A stretch of 64,000 bases of DNA from Caballeronia sp. dw_276 (GTDB taxonomy: Bacteria; Pseudomonadota; Gammaproteobacteria; Burkholderiales; Burkholderiaceae), in assembly GCF_018449635.1 (NCBI RefSeq), contig NZ_JAAVUV010000001.1, positions 578,501-642,500 of the forward strand. Reading direction: 5' to 3'. The notes under the pieces were generated by a model. That model saw only the letters and a list, made by a program, of their open reading frames with translations. It searched no databases and was not told where the DNA came from. Both the position numbers and the translations under genes were made by a program. Below are positions 1-8,891 of the stretch, one piece after another. The stretch's first letter is position 1, and the number at the start of each line of letters is the position of its first letter.

Positions 1-554
1 CCCGAATTGGATCGCAACGAACGCCCGAGCGCAGAGACAACGCCGGTCGTAACCGTCTGCACGAGGCCAAGCGGATTGCCTACCGCGATTGCAATTTGTC
101 CCACGCGAAGCTTTCCCGACTCACCGAGTTCCACGTGCGGCAAAGCTTCGGCCGAGCCGATACGCAGTACGGCGAGGTCGCTGTCGGGATCGTCGCCGAC
201 GAGATCGGCGTCGAATGTGCCACCGTCCGCGAGCGTCACGCGGATATGCGTGGCGCCGTGCACGACGTGGCTATTAGTCAGCAGATAACCATCGGGCGTA
301 AAGATAAATCCAGATCCGGTTCCACCTTGCCCGCCGCGCGGATGCGCGCCACGCGGATTACGCCCGTTGGCGCCGCCCGGCACGCGCCGTTCGACTGAAA
401 TAAAGGCAACCGCTTGCTGCACTCGCTCGAGCGCGCCGACGACCGTGCGCGAATAGGCGTCGAGCAGTGCTTCGTCACCGAGAGGAGTCGAGAGGGTGGC
501 GGCCTCGGCAGCGCCGCGCGAAAGATCTTCGATGAATTTGGGACGGCTTCCCAT
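1..554 (-). CDS. HtrA/DegP-type trypsin-like serine protease, 5' part only
   Basis: This is the N-terminal 184 residues of an S1C (HtrA/DegP-like) serine endopeptidase; the gene runs off the left edge. The catalytic His (residue 96, in [12 protein letters not shown]) and Asp (residue 126, in [12 protein letters not shown]) are both visible, and the glycine-rich segment GTGSGFIF precedes the His as in the family. The nucleophilic Ser and any PDZ domain lie outside the window. The ATG at 554 has a GGAG ribosome site about 9 bases upstream. No signal peptide is seen (the start is MGSRPKF), so unlike classical DegP this copy may be cytoplasmic; an unrecognised upstream start remains possible. It is transcribed divergently from the sulfonate gene at 748. 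Confidence 0.85.
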   Translation of the reverse strand, partial: MGSRPKFIEDLSRGAAEAATLSTPLGDEALLDAYSRTVVGALERVQQAVAFISVERRVPGGANGRNPRGAHPRGGQGGTGSGFIFTPDGYLLTNSHVVHGATHIRVTLADGGTFDADLVGDDPDSDLAVLRIGSAEALPHVELGESGKLRVGQIAIAVGNPLGLVQTVTTGVVSALGRSLRSNS

Positions 555-747
555 GATCGTGCTCCGGATAAATGGAATATGAGATGCGGGATAACGCCGC
601 TGATTTCAAGCGGCGTCCAGACACCCTCGCTTAAGCAATCCGTCAGCATTTTCAATGCAATCGATATCAGGAATGATCGTTTAGTCGCGCGCGCGTGCGT
701 TGCTAACATGATCGACTGGTTTCTTTTCCTGCTCCATTCCCATTTCC

Positions 748-1788
748 ATGAAAATCCTTAACCGCCTTGTCGCTGGCTTTGCGATGGCGCTGCTGGCTTC
801 CACTGCCATCAACGCGGTTGCACAGACGCCATCGGGAACCCCGATCAAATTGCGCGTTGGATTTCAGAAATCCTCCACGCTGATTGCGATTCTCAAGGCG
901 CGAGGAACCCTGGAAAAGGCGGTCGAGCCGCTGAACGTGCGCATAGAGTGGAGCGAGTTTGCGAGCGGTTTGCCGCTTACGGAAGCGCTTAATGCGGACG
1001 CCGTGGATATTAGTGCCGATGTTGCAGATACGGTTCCGGTCTTTGCTCAAGCCGCAAATGCGAACTTCGTTTATGTCGCGCAGGAAACTCCGTCGCCTTC
1101 GGCGCAGGCAGTGATTGTTCATCGCGATGCACCCATTCATTCCCTCGCCGATCTGAAAGGCAAGCGCATCGCTGTTACCAAGGCCGCTGGCGTCCACTAT
1201 CTCTTGCTGGCCGCGCTCGCCCGCGCGAAATTGACGCCCGCCGACGTCAAGATCAGCTATCTCGCACCCGCCGATGCGCGCGCAGCTTTCGAGCGCAATG
1301 ACGTGGACGCATGGTTTGCGTGGGACCCTTACGTGGCATCGGTGGAGCTTGATCCGGGCGCACGCGTCCTGATTCGTGGCGACGGCCTCGCGTCCTATCA
1401 GCGTTATTACCTGGCATCGGCGCCGTTCGCGCAGAAGTATCCGCAGATCGTCGATATCGTCTTCAAGCAACTGGTTGAAGCAGGTGTCTGGACCAAGGCG
1501 CATCCTCAAGACGCGGCGAAGATCCTCGCGCCGGTGTGGGGACTCGACCAGGCGACCGTCGAGCGCGCGAATTCGCGCCGGACGTACGCGGTCCGCGCGG
1601 TCGTGGCGAAGAATTTCGGTGAGCAGCAAGCCATATCGGACAGCTTCTATCAGGCGAAGCTCTTGCCCAAGCCCATCGATACCGCCAGCGCTCTAGTATG
1701 GGACTTTGCATCGCGTAAAGCTGTCACGGCAAGCACCGCAAGCTCCGCGAATACCGTCGCCGCTGAGGGTGTCGCCAAACAACCTTAG
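748..1788 (+). CDS. Aliphatic sulfonate ABC transporter substrate-binding protein (SsuA-like, copy 1)
   Basis: A periplasmic binding protein of the SsuA/TauA (NMT1-like) family, expected to capture alkanesulfonates for import. Residues 1-26 form a Sec signal peptide with a hydrophobic core and AVAQ cleavage region. The family features GFQKSS near the mature N-terminus, a 'DLKGKRIAV' segment and 'DAWFAWDPY' are present. Its 346 residues are slightly longer than usual because of an Ala/Ser/Thr-rich C-terminal tail. No clear Shine-Dalgarno precedes the ATG. A hairpin terminator at 1820-1845 separates it from a second SsuA-like gene, so it is probably a separate unit. The ssuDCB genes downstream support the sulfonate assignment. 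Confidence 0.85.
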   Translation: MKILNRLVAGFAMALLASTAINAVAQTPSGTPIKLRVGFQKSSTLIAILKARGTLEKAVEPLNVRIEWSEFASGLPLTEALNADAVDISADVADTVPVFAQAANANFVYVAQETPSPSAQAVIVHRDAPIHSLADLKGKRIAVTKAAGVHYLLLAALARAKLTPADVKISYLAPADARAAFERNDVDAWFAWDPYVASVELDPGARVLIRGDGLASYQRYYLASAPFAQKYPQIVDIVFKQLVEAGVWTKAHPQDAAKILAPVWGLDQATVERANSRRTYAVRAVVAKNFGEQQAISDSFYQAKLLPKPIDTASALVWDFASRKAVTASTASSANTVAAEGVAKQP

Positions 1789-1819
1789 CCAATTACCGAT
1801 CATCAAACCTGATTTGCCG

Positions 1820-1845
1820 AACCGCCCGCTGTCGCCGGCGGTTTT
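1820..1845 (+). terminator. Hairpin terminator between the two ssuA-like genes
   Basis: AACCGCC (1820-1826) pairs perfectly with GGCGGTT (1837-1843) across a 10-base loop and is followed by a short T stretch. It lies 32 bases after the stop of the first ssuA-like gene. Confidence 0.6.
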
Positions 1846-1895
1846 GCTTCACATGAACGTGCTTTATTCATCGAACCAGTCCGGGACGCATCCAC

Positions 1896-2900
1896 ATGCC
1901 TGACCACGAATCGCCTGCTATTCCATCGCGCCGTAGCGCATTGCTCAAACTCGCGGCGATTGGCGCGGGCGCAACCAGCGCCCTGACCGGCGGCGCGGCC
2001 TTGCTAAGCAGCCAGCCGGCGCGCGCCGAGGGCTCGGAGAAGGTGTTTCGTATCGGCTATCAGAAGTACGGCAATTTCGTCGTTCTGAAAGCCCGCGGCA
2101 CGCTCGACAAGCGTCTCGCCGCGCAAGGCGTGACAGTGCAATGGCTTGAATTTCCGGCCGGCCCGCAATTGCTGGAAGGCCTCAATGCAGGCGCTGTGGA
2201 TGCGGGTACCGTTGGCGAAACGCCGCCGATCTTTGCGCAGGCGGCGGGCGTTGATTTCGTCTACGTAGGCAACGAGCCGCCCGCGCCGCAAGGCGAGGCT
2301 ATTGTCGTGCAGCAGGCATCGCCAATTCGCTCCGTAGCGGACCTGCGCGGCAAGAAAGTGGCTTTGAACAAGGGTTCGAACGTCCATTACCTTCTTGTTG
2401 AAGCGTTGAAGAACGCCAAGCTTTCTTACGGGGATATCCAGCCGGTCTACCTCGCTCCGGCCGACACCCGTGCAGCGTTCGTGCAAGGCAGCGTTGATGC
2501 CTGGGTGATCTGGGATCCGTATCTCGCCGCAGTGGAACGTCAGGCAAACGCGTGCGTGATTGCCGATGGTACGAACCTCGTGCGCAATACGCAGTATTAC
2601 CTCGCAACGCGCAAGTTCGCGACAGCCCAGCCGCTTCTAGTGCGTGCGCTGCTGGAGGAACTGGATCACGTCGATCAATGGGGGCGCGACAACGTACCCG
2701 ATGTCGCAAAGCTCTTGTCCCCCTTGGTCGGACTCGATGCACCCACGCTCGAACGCGCGCTGAAACGCGCGGCATATGGCGTGCAGCCGATCACGCCGGA
2801 GACGATCGCGTATCAACAGCAAATAGCGGACGTTTTTACCGACCTCAAGCTGATTCCCAAGAAGTTGACGGTCGCCGATGCGCGCTGGAACGTCGGCTGA
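1896..2900 (+). CDS. ssuA: Aliphatic sulfonate ABC transporter substrate-binding protein (SsuA, copy 2)
   Basis: A second periplasmic SsuA-family binding protein of 334 residues. The N-terminus carries 'SRRSALLKLAAIGAGA', a twin-arginine-like start of a long signal that ends around PARAEG at residues 42-46. The mature start FRIGYQKYG and the segment 'DAWVIWDPYLAA' match SsuA proteins. It lies directly upstream of ssuD-ssuC-ssuB on the same strand with a 129-base gap, so it is the better candidate for the cognate binding protein of that transporter. It is clearly related to the gene at 748, which indicates a tandem duplication followed by divergence. Confidence 0.88.
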   Translation: MPDHESPAIPSRRSALLKLAAIGAGATSALTGGAALLSSQPARAEGSEKVFRIGYQKYGNFVVLKARGTLDKRLAAQGVTVQWLEFPAGPQLLEGLNAGAVDAGTVGETPPIFAQAAGVDFVYVGNEPPAPQGEAIVVQQASPIRSVADLRGKKVALNKGSNVHYLLVEALKNAKLSYGDIQPVYLAPADTRAAFVQGSVDAWVIWDPYLAAVERQANACVIADGTNLVRNTQYYLATRKFATAQPLLVRALLEELDHVDQWGRDNVPDVAKLLSPLVGLDAPTLERALKRAAYGVQPITPETIAYQQQIADVFTDLKLIPKKLTVADARWNVG

Positions 2901-3029
2901 GACGCATAAGCAGAATTGGCGAGAACCTTAGCTCAAATAAATCGTTCATGGGAAAAGTGCGCGTCGATAAGATGATTTATCGGAACGGGCGCTAAAGCTC
3001 GACTCAACTTGCAAGGCAGGAGCACGACA

Positions 3030-4178
3030 ATGAATGTTTTCTGGTTCATTCCAACCCACGGCGACAGCCGTTACCTCGGCACCACGCAAGGAGCTCGCGC
3101 AGCGGATTACGACTACTTCCGCCAGATCGCGGTCGCTGCCGACACGCTCGGCTATGAAGGCGTCCTGCTGCCGACGGGCCGTTCCTGCGAAGACGCATGG
3201 GTTGTCGCTTCGAGCCTGATTCCCGCGACCAAGCGCCTCAAGTTTCTGGTGGCGATCCGCCCGGGCTTGAGTTCTCCGGGGTTGTCGGCACGCATGGCTT
3301 CGACGTTCGACCGCTTGTCGAATGGACGTCTGCTGATCAATGTCGTGACGGGTGGCGACCCGGTCGAACTGGCCGGCGATGGTGTGTTCAACGACCACGA
3401 CACGCGCTATGAAGTCACCGACGAATTCCTGAGCATCTGGCGCGGTCTGCTCGAGTCGTCGCATGAAGGCGGTTCCATCGACTACGAAGGCAAGCATCTC
3501 ACGTCGAAAGGCGGCAAGGTGCTTTATCCGCCGGTGCAAAAGGCGCATCCGCCGCTGTGGTTCGGCGGTTCATCGCCCGCTGCGCACGAGATCGCAGCTG
3601 ATCATATCGATACCTATCTGACCTGGGGTGAGCCGCCCGCCGAAGTCGAAAAGAAGATCAGCGACATCCGTCGCCGTGCCGCCGATAAAGGCCGCAAGAT
3701 CAAGTTCGGCATTCGCTTGCACGTGATCGTGCGCGAGACGGAAGAGGAAGCGTGGGCGGACGCGGACAAGCTCATCAGCAAGCTCGACGACGAAACCATC
3801 CAGCGTGCACAGGCATCGTTCGCAAAGATGGATTCGGAAGGCCAGCGGCGCATGGCTGCATTGCATGGCGGCCAGCGCGACAAGCTCGAAGTCTATCCGC
3901 ATCTATGGGCCGGTGTCGGCCTGGTGCGTGGTGGCGCGGGTACGGCGCTTGTCGGCAACCCGGAGCAGGTCGCGGGCTTGATGAAGGAATATGCGGCGCT
4001 CGGTATCGACACGTTCATCTTGTCGGGCTATCCGCATCTGGAAGAGTCGTATCGATTTGCGGAACTCGTGTTCCCGCTGCTGCCGCGCAATCAGAAAGAG
4101 CGCGCATCAGGTCCGTTGTCGGGACCGTTTGGCGAGATCGTGGGTACGTCTTATTTGCCGCGTGCATCGCAAAGCTGA
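3030..4178 (+). CDS. ssuD: FMNH2-dependent alkanesulfonate monooxygenase
   Basis: SsuD cleaves alkanesulfonates to the aldehyde and sulfite using FMNH2 and O2. The protein begins [17 protein letters not shown], very close to the E. coli enzyme, and its 382 residues match the usual length (about 381). The luciferase-like barrel is visible, with [11 protein letters not shown] and the C-terminal substrate-loop region around [11 protein letters not shown]. The ATG at 3030 is preceded by GGCAGGAG at good spacing, so the in-frame TTG 21 bases upstream is not needed. It sits in the ssuA-D-C-B order and needs a flavin reductase; a candidate lies at 8892-9506. Confidence 0.95.
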   Translation: MNVFWFIPTHGDSRYLGTTQGARAADYDYFRQIAVAADTLGYEGVLLPTGRSCEDAWVVASSLIPATKRLKFLVAIRPGLSSPGLSARMASTFDRLSNGRLLINVVTGGDPVELAGDGVFNDHDTRYEVTDEFLSIWRGLLESSHEGGSIDYEGKHLTSKGGKVLYPPVQKAHPPLWFGGSSPAAHEIAADHIDTYLTWGEPPAEVEKKISDIRRRAADKGRKIKFGIRLHVIVRETEEEAWADADKLISKLDDETIQRAQASFAKMDSEGQRRMAALHGGQRDKLEVYPHLWAGVGLVRGGAGTALVGNPEQVAGLMKEYAALGIDTFILSGYPHLEESYRFAELVFPLLPRNQKERASGPLSGPFGEIVGTSYLPRASQS

Positions 4179-4192
4179 AACGGGGAAGCAGA

Positions 4193-4984
4193 ATGAACGG
4201 ATCATTTCTTCGACGCGTGGGCGTGCAGGCAGCACCCTGGCTCGTGCCCATCCTGATCCTGCTTGCATGGGAGCTTGCGGCGCGAACGGGCGGCCTGTCG
4301 TCGCGTGTCCTGCCTGAGCCGCTCGCAGTCGTAAAGGCCGCGTGGGAGCTGATCCAGTCCGGCGACATGTGGGCGAACGTGAAGGTCAGCGCATGGCGTG
4401 CGTTGACCGGCTTTGCTATCGGCGGCGGGATCGGTTTTGTGCTCGGGCTGGGTACAGGCCTCTTCAAACCGGCCGAAGTCGCGCTCGATTCGACCGTGCA
4501 GATGATCCGCAACATCCCGGCGCTGGCCATGATTCCGCTGGTGATCCTGTGGTTCGGCATCGGCGAGGAAGCAAAGTTGTTCCTCGTTGCGCTCGGCGTG
4601 TTTTTCCCGGTTTATACGAATACGTATCACGGTATTCGTTCTGTCGATGCCGACCTGATCGAAATGGCCCGCAGTTACGGCCTTTCCGGCTTTGCGTTGT
4701 ATCGCGACGTGATATTGCCGGGCGCACTGCCGTCCATTCTCGTGGGCGTGCGGTTTGCCTTCGGCCTCATGTGGGTGATGCTGATCGTGGCGGAAACGAT
4801 TTCGGCGCAATCGGGTATTGGCTATATGACAATGAACGCCCGCGAATTCCTGCAGACCGATGTGGTCGTGGTCGGCATCCTGCTCTACGCGCTGCTCGGC
4901 AAGCTTGCCGACATGCTCGCCAAGTCCATCGAACGCGCCACGCTGCGCTGGCATCCTGCGTATCAGAAGGGAGCAAAATCGTGA
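4193..4984 (+). CDS. ssuC: Aliphatic sulfonate ABC transporter permease
   Basis: An inner-membrane permease (263 residues) of the BPD_transp_1 type with about six transmembrane segments, the first at residues 13-31. The EAA loop that contacts the ATPase is visible as '[20 protein letters not shown]' near residue 160. The ATG at 4193 starts after GGGGAAG at 4182 and only 14 bases after the ssuD stop. An open frame extends upstream of this ATG but has no family similarity. The stop overlaps the GTG start of ssuB by 4 bases, which points to translational coupling. Confidence 0.93.
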   Translation: MNGSFLRRVGVQAAPWLVPILILLAWELAARTGGLSSRVLPEPLAVVKAAWELIQSGDMWANVKVSAWRALTGFAIGGGIGFVLGLGTGLFKPAEVALDSTVQMIRNIPALAMIPLVILWFGIGEEAKLFLVALGVFFPVYTNTYHGIRSVDADLIEMARSYGLSGFALYRDVILPGALPSILVGVRFAFGLMWVMLIVAETISAQSGIGYMTMNAREFLQTDVVVVGILLYALLGKLADMLAKSIERATLRWHPAYQKGAKS

Positions 4985-5811
4985 CATCAGTTCTTTCATC
5001 GGGCAACGTTGCGTTTGCCAACGACGAACCGCGTGTCATCACGCGTGAACGTACGCCGACACCTCCCTCGCCGCGCTCGAATCCAACCGATATGGCTGTC
5101 GCGCTTCAGGGCGTCGACAAACACTTCGGCGCTCGCAAGGTCCTTTCCAATTTTGATTTCGCTATCGAGCGCGGCAGTTTTGTATCGATAGTCGGACGCA
5201 GCGGTTGCGGCAAGTCCACGCTATTGCGCCTGATCGCGGGGCTTGAAAAAGCGACGGGCGGTGTCGTGCGTCGTAACGCTGCTGAAGGTTCAAGCGAATT
5301 GCAGACACGCATCATGTTCCAGGACGCGCGTCTGTTGCCGTGGAAAAGCGTGCTGCAAAACGTGATGCTCGGCTTGCCGAAATCGTCGCGTGAGGATGCC
5401 CGCGCAACGCTTGCCGAAGTGGGCTTGAGCGCGCGCGAAGGCGATTGGCCTGCGCAACTATCGGGCGGTCAGCGTCAGCGGGTGGCGCTGGCGCGCGCGC
5501 TCGTGCATCGGCCGGATTTGTTGTTGCTGGACGAACCGCTGGGCGCACTCGACGCGCTGACGCGCATCGAAATGCATGCGTTGATCGAGCGCCTGTGGCG
5601 CGAGCATGGCTTCACGGCTCTTCTGGTCACGCACGACGTTCAGGAAGCGGTGGCGCTGGGCGAGCGCATCGTTCTGATCGAGGACGGCAAGATTTCCTTC
5701 GATGCCGCCATCTCGCTCGCACGTCCGCGTTCGCGCACGGCGGAAGGTTTCGCCGAACTGGAGGAGCAGGTTCTGTCACGCGTGCTGAAGCATGGCGCGC
5801 AGGTCAGCTAG
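4981..5811 (+). CDS. ssuB: Aliphatic sulfonate ABC transporter ATP-binding protein
   Basis: The ATPase of the sulfonate importer (276 residues). Walker A is GRSGCGKST (residues 72-80), the signature is [15 protein letters not shown], Walker B is [12 protein letters not shown] and the H-loop is in LLVTHDV. It starts at a GTG (4981) that overlaps the ssuC stop in a GTGA arrangement. About 40 residues precede the ABC domain, a Pro/Ser-rich extension longer than in E. coli SsuB and common in Burkholderia-type SsuB. It is the penultimate gene of the ssu operon. Confidence 0.94.
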   Translation: MTSVLSSGNVAFANDEPRVITRERTPTPPSPRSNPTDMAVALQGVDKHFGARKVLSNFDFAIERGSFVSIVGRSGCGKSTLLRLIAGLEKATGGVVRRNAAEGSSELQTRIMFQDARLLPWKSVLQNVMLGLPKSSREDARATLAEVGLSAREGDWPAQLSGGQRQRVALARALVHRPDLLLLDEPLGALDALTRIEMHALIERLWREHGFTALLVTHDVQEAVALGERIVLIEDGKISFDAAISLARPRSRTAEGFAELEEQVLSRVLKHGAQVS

Positions 5812-5881
5812 ACCCCTTGCTCATCAAAATTTGCCGATGTCGACCGGCCCCGGCATGACTCATTCAAACAGGGAGCATCAC

Positions 5882-6097
5882 ATGGGCATTACAGCAATCA
5901 ACGTACGTAACCAGTTCAAAGGCCACATCAAGGAAATCATCCGCGGCTCGGTGGTGTCCGAGGTCGATGTGGAAACCCCGCACGGCATTGTGACCTCGGT
6001 GATCACAACGCGTTCGGTCGATGAGCTCGAACTGAAGGTTGGCAGCGAAGTCATCGCGTTCGTCAAGTCGACTGAAGTTTCGATTGCGCGGCTTTAA
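5882..6097 (+). CDS. TOBE-domain molybdopterin-binding-like protein (Mop/SsuF type)
   Basis: A 71-residue single-domain protein of the Mop/TOBE family. The pattern INVRNQFKGHIKEI followed by GSVVSEVDVETP and a C-terminal VIAFVKSTEVSI is characteristic of these small oxyanion-binding proteins. The ATG follows AGGGAG at 5869-5874. It is the last gene of the ssu cluster, as in Pseudomonas putida, where the last gene (ssuF) encodes such a protein needed for sulfonate growth. Its precise role, oxyanion storage or a transport accessory, is not established from sequence. A strong palindromic terminator follows at 6115. Confidence 0.85.
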   Translation: MGITAINVRNQFKGHIKEIIRGSVVSEVDVETPHGIVTSVITTRSVDELELKVGSEVIAFVKSTEVSIARL

Positions 6098-6114
6098 AAT
6101 CGAGCGGCTCGAAT

Positions 6115-6148
6115 GCAAAAGGGGCGAACCGAGGTTCGCCCCTTTTGC
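6115..6148. terminator. Bidirectional terminator, perfect 15-bp palindrome
   Basis: GCAAAAGGGGCGAAC (6115-6129) and its exact complement (6134-6148) flank a 4-base loop. A-rich and T-rich outer arms make it work in both directions. It separates the ssu operon from the convergent MetQ-like gene. Confidence 0.88.
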
Positions 6149-6166
6149 GTTTAACGCTTATTCAGT

Positions 6167-6970
6167 TCAGAAAGCCGGAATGATCGAGCCTTTGAACTGC
6201 GTATCGATGTAGTTCTTCACATCCTTCGACTCATAAGCCGAGACCAGCTTTTTGACCCAGGGTGCATTGCGATCTTTCTCGCGCACGGCAATCAGATTCG
6301 CATACGGACCTTTGAGGTCTTCAATCGCGATTGCGTCCTTGGTCGGCGACAAGCCGGCTTTCACCGCGTAGTCCGTGTTGATGGATGCAGCGGTGAGGTC
6401 GTCCAGCGAACGCGGCAACTGAGCCGAGTCGAGTTCGACCAGCTTGATGCCCTTCGGATTTTCAACCACGTCCAGCGGCGTTGCGTTCACGCCATCCTTT
6501 CCAACGCCGGCCTTCAGCTTGATCACGCCGTTCTTCTGCAGCAGCAACAGCGCGCGATTCCCGTTCGACGGGTCGTTCTGAATGCCGACCTTGGCGCCTT
6601 GCGGCAGATCCTTCAGCGACTTGATTTTCTTCGAGTAGAAGCCCATTGGCGCGACGTACGTCAGGCCAACATTGACGATCTTGTAGCCGCGCTGCTTGAT
6701 CTGGCTGTCGAGGAACGGCTGGTGCTGGAAGCCGTTCGCATCCAGGTCGCCTGCGTCGAGTGCAGCATTGGGCTGGATGTAATCGTTGAATTCGATCACC
6801 TTGATCTTGAGGCCTTCGCGTGCTGCGACCTTCGATACTTCGGTCCAGATCTGCGCGTCAGGACCACTCATGGTGCCAATGCGCAACGGCGCGTCTTCAG
6901 CGTGTGCGGTTCCGAAGACGGCGCCAAGCGCGGCAAAGGCGACGCTTGCAATGATAGTTCTACGATGCAT
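6167..6970 (-). CDS. MetQ/NlpA-family substrate-binding protein (orphan)
   Basis: A 267-residue periplasmic binding protein of the NlpA/MetQ family, which binds D- or L-methionine for the MetNI importer. The signal peptide (residues 1-24) ends in GTAHAED without a lipobox cysteine, so it is a soluble periplasmic protein and not a lipoprotein. Family hallmarks are 'DYIQPNAALDAGDLDAN', 'GFYSKKIKSL' and 'IQNDPSNGNRALLLLQ'. It is monocistronic, with no ATPase or permease beside it; the nearest MetNI lies at 9836-11510 with its own MetQ. The two MetQ proteins share many segments, which suggests duplication and a possible shared transporter. Confidence 0.9.
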   Translation of the reverse strand: MHRRTIIASVAFAALGAVFGTAHAEDAPLRIGTMSGPDAQIWTEVSKVAAREGLKIKVIEFNDYIQPNAALDAGDLDANGFQHQPFLDSQIKQRGYKIVNVGLTYVAPMGFYSKKIKSLKDLPQGAKVGIQNDPSNGNRALLLLQKNGVIKLKAGVGKDGVNATPLDVVENPKGIKLVELDSAQLPRSLDDLTAASINTDYAVKAGLSPTKDAIAIEDLKGPYANLIAVREKDRNAPWVKKLVSAYESKDVKNYIDTQFKGSIIPAF

Positions 6971-7075
6971 GTTGAAACTCTTTCTGGTTAGCAGGGCCGC
7001 ATCGTCTCACGACTTGCGCATTGATGGAACGAATCTGTTTTCATGTGGTTATGCAAATTCGAAAGGTTGCGTAAA

Positions 7076-7119
7076 GGCTCGCCCTAGGCTCGCCCCAGGC
7101 TTGCCATGGGCTCGCTTCA
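7076..7119. repeat. Four tandem copies of an 11-bp unit
   Basis: GGCTCGCCCTA, GGCTCGCCCCA, GGCTTGCCATG and GGCTCGCTTCA follow each other head to tail. The last copy runs into the stop codon of the small minus-strand gene that ends at 7117. No function is evident. Confidence 0.6.
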
Positions 7120-7332
7120 CGCACGCGGCAGGCGCCGGTTATCGATCCACATGCGCGCCCAGCGCGCCGCATAGGCCACGGCGAGATCGGATTCGAAGAA
7201 GTAGTCAAGCGCGTCGAATACATACGCGCGTTTTTGCAGCGACACTTCGTCCTGAATGACCAGGTTTGCTGCGAACAGACCGCTGGGAAGCGGCTGCGCG
7301 GCGGGAGCGACTTCATAGCCCTTGTAATGCAT
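7117..7332 (-). CDS. Small conserved-looking hypothetical protein
   Basis: A 71-residue protein starting MHYKGYEVAPAAQPL. The ATG at 7332 is preceded by a strong GGAGGT site 8 bases upstream, which favours it over the in-frame ATG at 7371. I see no signal peptide, membrane segment or metal motif. The sequence looks like a small alpha/beta domain, with a central 'QKRAYVFDALDYFFESDLA' and a tail rich in Trp and Arg. I recall similar small proteins in Burkholderia but cannot name a function. It lies alone between the orphan MetQ gene and a short plus-strand gene. Confidence 0.65.
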   Translation of the reverse strand: MHYKGYEVAPAAQPLPSGLFAANLVIQDEVSLQKRAYVFDALDYFFESDLAVAYAARWARMWIDNRRLPRA

Positions 7333-7619
7333 GCTTGTTTGACCTCCGGTCTTCAATGCAATGGAACGCATGAGGCCAGATTAACCAGCGCCGCTTGCCA
7401 AGGGAAACAAGCAATTCGCAGAAGCAATGCCGCACGTGGAGGGAATAGGAAAGAAGCAAATGTTGTGAAGGTCTTGCGCGCGATTCCGACCTTAGCTACC
7501 GAATGATCGGCAGATATAGAAATGAATAAAAGATGGTATCCGCCTGATTAACTTTCGCCTACCTTATAACGGCGGTGGTTGTAATGCGACGCACCGGCCA
7601 GCGTTCAAGGAGAACAGCG

Positions 7620-7835
7620 ATGTCCGAACAGAAAGCCATTTTCAGGAGTTGGGGCAGTGAAGTGCTGCGTCAATGGCGCGCCCGGCGATTTGCTGCTGCG
7701 AGCCAGGCGAGAGAAACAGCGCGCGAGCCGTACCATCTCGAACGGATCGCCTCATGTGCGTGCAGTGGTTATTTTCATATGGGGTATGTGGTGGACTCTT
7801 TCGTATTCACCCCGGAGCTGCCGTTCAAGGAATGA
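7620..7835 (+). CDS. Possible small hypothetical protein
   Basis: A 71-codon frame starting MSEQKAIFRSWGSEV with AAGGAG about 8 bases before the ATG. An upstream TATAAC-like -10 element at about 7564-7570 could serve as promoter. The N-terminal half is Arg/Ala-rich and probably helical; the C-terminal half contains two cysteines (CACSG). I recognise no family. The overlapping alternative frame (7657-7860) has less natural composition. It precedes the LysR gene at 7900 by 64 bases. Confidence 0.4.
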   Translation: MSEQKAIFRSWGSEVLRQWRARRFAAASQARETAREPYHLERIASCACSGYFHMGYVVDSFVFTPELPFKE

Positions 7836-7899
7836 CGCAATCGGCCCGCATTTTGAATGATGATCAGACATTTCAGTGTCTTGACTGGAACGCGTTTCA

Positions 7900-8820
7900 A
7901 TGAAGTTAGATGACATCGAGGCATTCGTCGCAGTCGTGCGCTGCCAGTCGCTCACGCTTGCCTCCGAGTGGCTTGAAACAACCCAGCCCGCGGTTACACG
8001 CCGCATCCAGAGTCTGGAGGAAGCGCTCGGCGTCGAATTGCTGGACCGCAAGACCAAACCGCTGAAACCGACACCCACGGGGCGCGCGCTCTATGAGCAG
8101 TGCCGCGTGATCGTCCGAGAGTTCGGCGTGCTGCGCGGACTGGTTGCGAGCAACGCCCCGCTTGCCGGGCTACTCCGTATTGGCGTGGTTCAGACAGTCG
8201 CGGAGCTGGCGCTGGTCGACGCGTTGCGCGAACTCAAACGCGCGCATCCCGATCTGAAGCCGCGTGTCTCGACCGGCTGGGGCGGCCAGTTACTGCAACA
8301 AGCAGAAGAGGGCGCATTCGATGCCGCCATCATGCTGCTTCCTTCGAACCAGCATTTCGCGGCGCCGCTTTCGGCGCGGTCGCTGGGTCGTATCGATGTG
8401 GTGATCGTCGCCGGAAAAGGCGTGTTGAAGCCGCGCGTGCACCGGCTGAAGGATTTGCATCAGCATGGCTGGGTGCTCAATCCGGATGGCTGCGGATTCC
8501 GCGCCGGCCTGCAAAGGACACTTGCCGCGCAGGGTTTGCCGCTGAAGATCAACCTGGAAACGCTCGGCTCCGAACTGCAGCTCGGACTTGTTGCGGATGG
8601 TATTGGCCTTGGACTCGTCCCGTTGCCGTTGCTGGATGCGAGCGATCATGCGCCTCGACTCGAGGTCGTGAAGGTCGGCGATTTCGATCCGGCCGTGGAT
8701 GCATGGCTCGTTCAGCCGCATGCGCCAGGTAAGCTGCAGGTCGCCATCGACGCACTCGCTTCAAGCATCCAGCAGAGTTTCGATGCGACCCGCATCACGC
8801 GCACACGGTTTGTCGCCTGA
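7900..8820 (+). CDS. LysR-family transcriptional regulator
   Basis: A 306-residue LysR-type regulator. The N-terminal winged helix-turn-helix spans residues 1-60 (DIEAFVAVV, TQPAVTRRIQSLEEALGVELLDR), followed by a periplasmic-binding-like effector domain from about residue 90. It converges on the NADPH-dependent FMN reductase gene across a terminator at 8831-8868, so the two are not divergently paired. A short dyad AGACA-N6-TGTCT (7866-7881) just upstream might be an autoregulatory site. Its target is not evident; its effector domain is not obviously CysB/Cbl-like. Confidence 0.9.
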   Translation: MKLDDIEAFVAVVRCQSLTLASEWLETTQPAVTRRIQSLEEALGVELLDRKTKPLKPTPTGRALYEQCRVIVREFGVLRGLVASNAPLAGLLRIGVVQTVAELALVDALRELKRAHPDLKPRVSTGWGGQLLQQAEEGAFDAAIMLLPSNQHFAAPLSARSLGRIDVVIVAGKGVLKPRVHRLKDLHQHGWVLNPDGCGFRAGLQRTLAAQGLPLKINLETLGSELQLGLVADGIGLGLVPLPLLDASDHAPRLEVVKVGDFDPAVDAWLVQPHAPGKLQVAIDALASSIQQSFDATRITRTRFVA

Positions 8821-8830
8821 TTCTCTAAAC

Positions 8831-8868
8831 GCAAAACGCCTGGCAGATAAACTGACCAGGCGTTTTGC
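8831..8868. terminator. Bidirectional hairpin terminator
   Basis: GCAAAACGCCTGG (8831-8843) pairs with CCAGGCGTTTTGC (8856-8868) over a 12-base loop. It lies between the convergent LysR and FMN reductase genes. Confidence 0.82.
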
Positions 8869-8891
8869 TTCATTCCAGATGCGCTGCAAAC

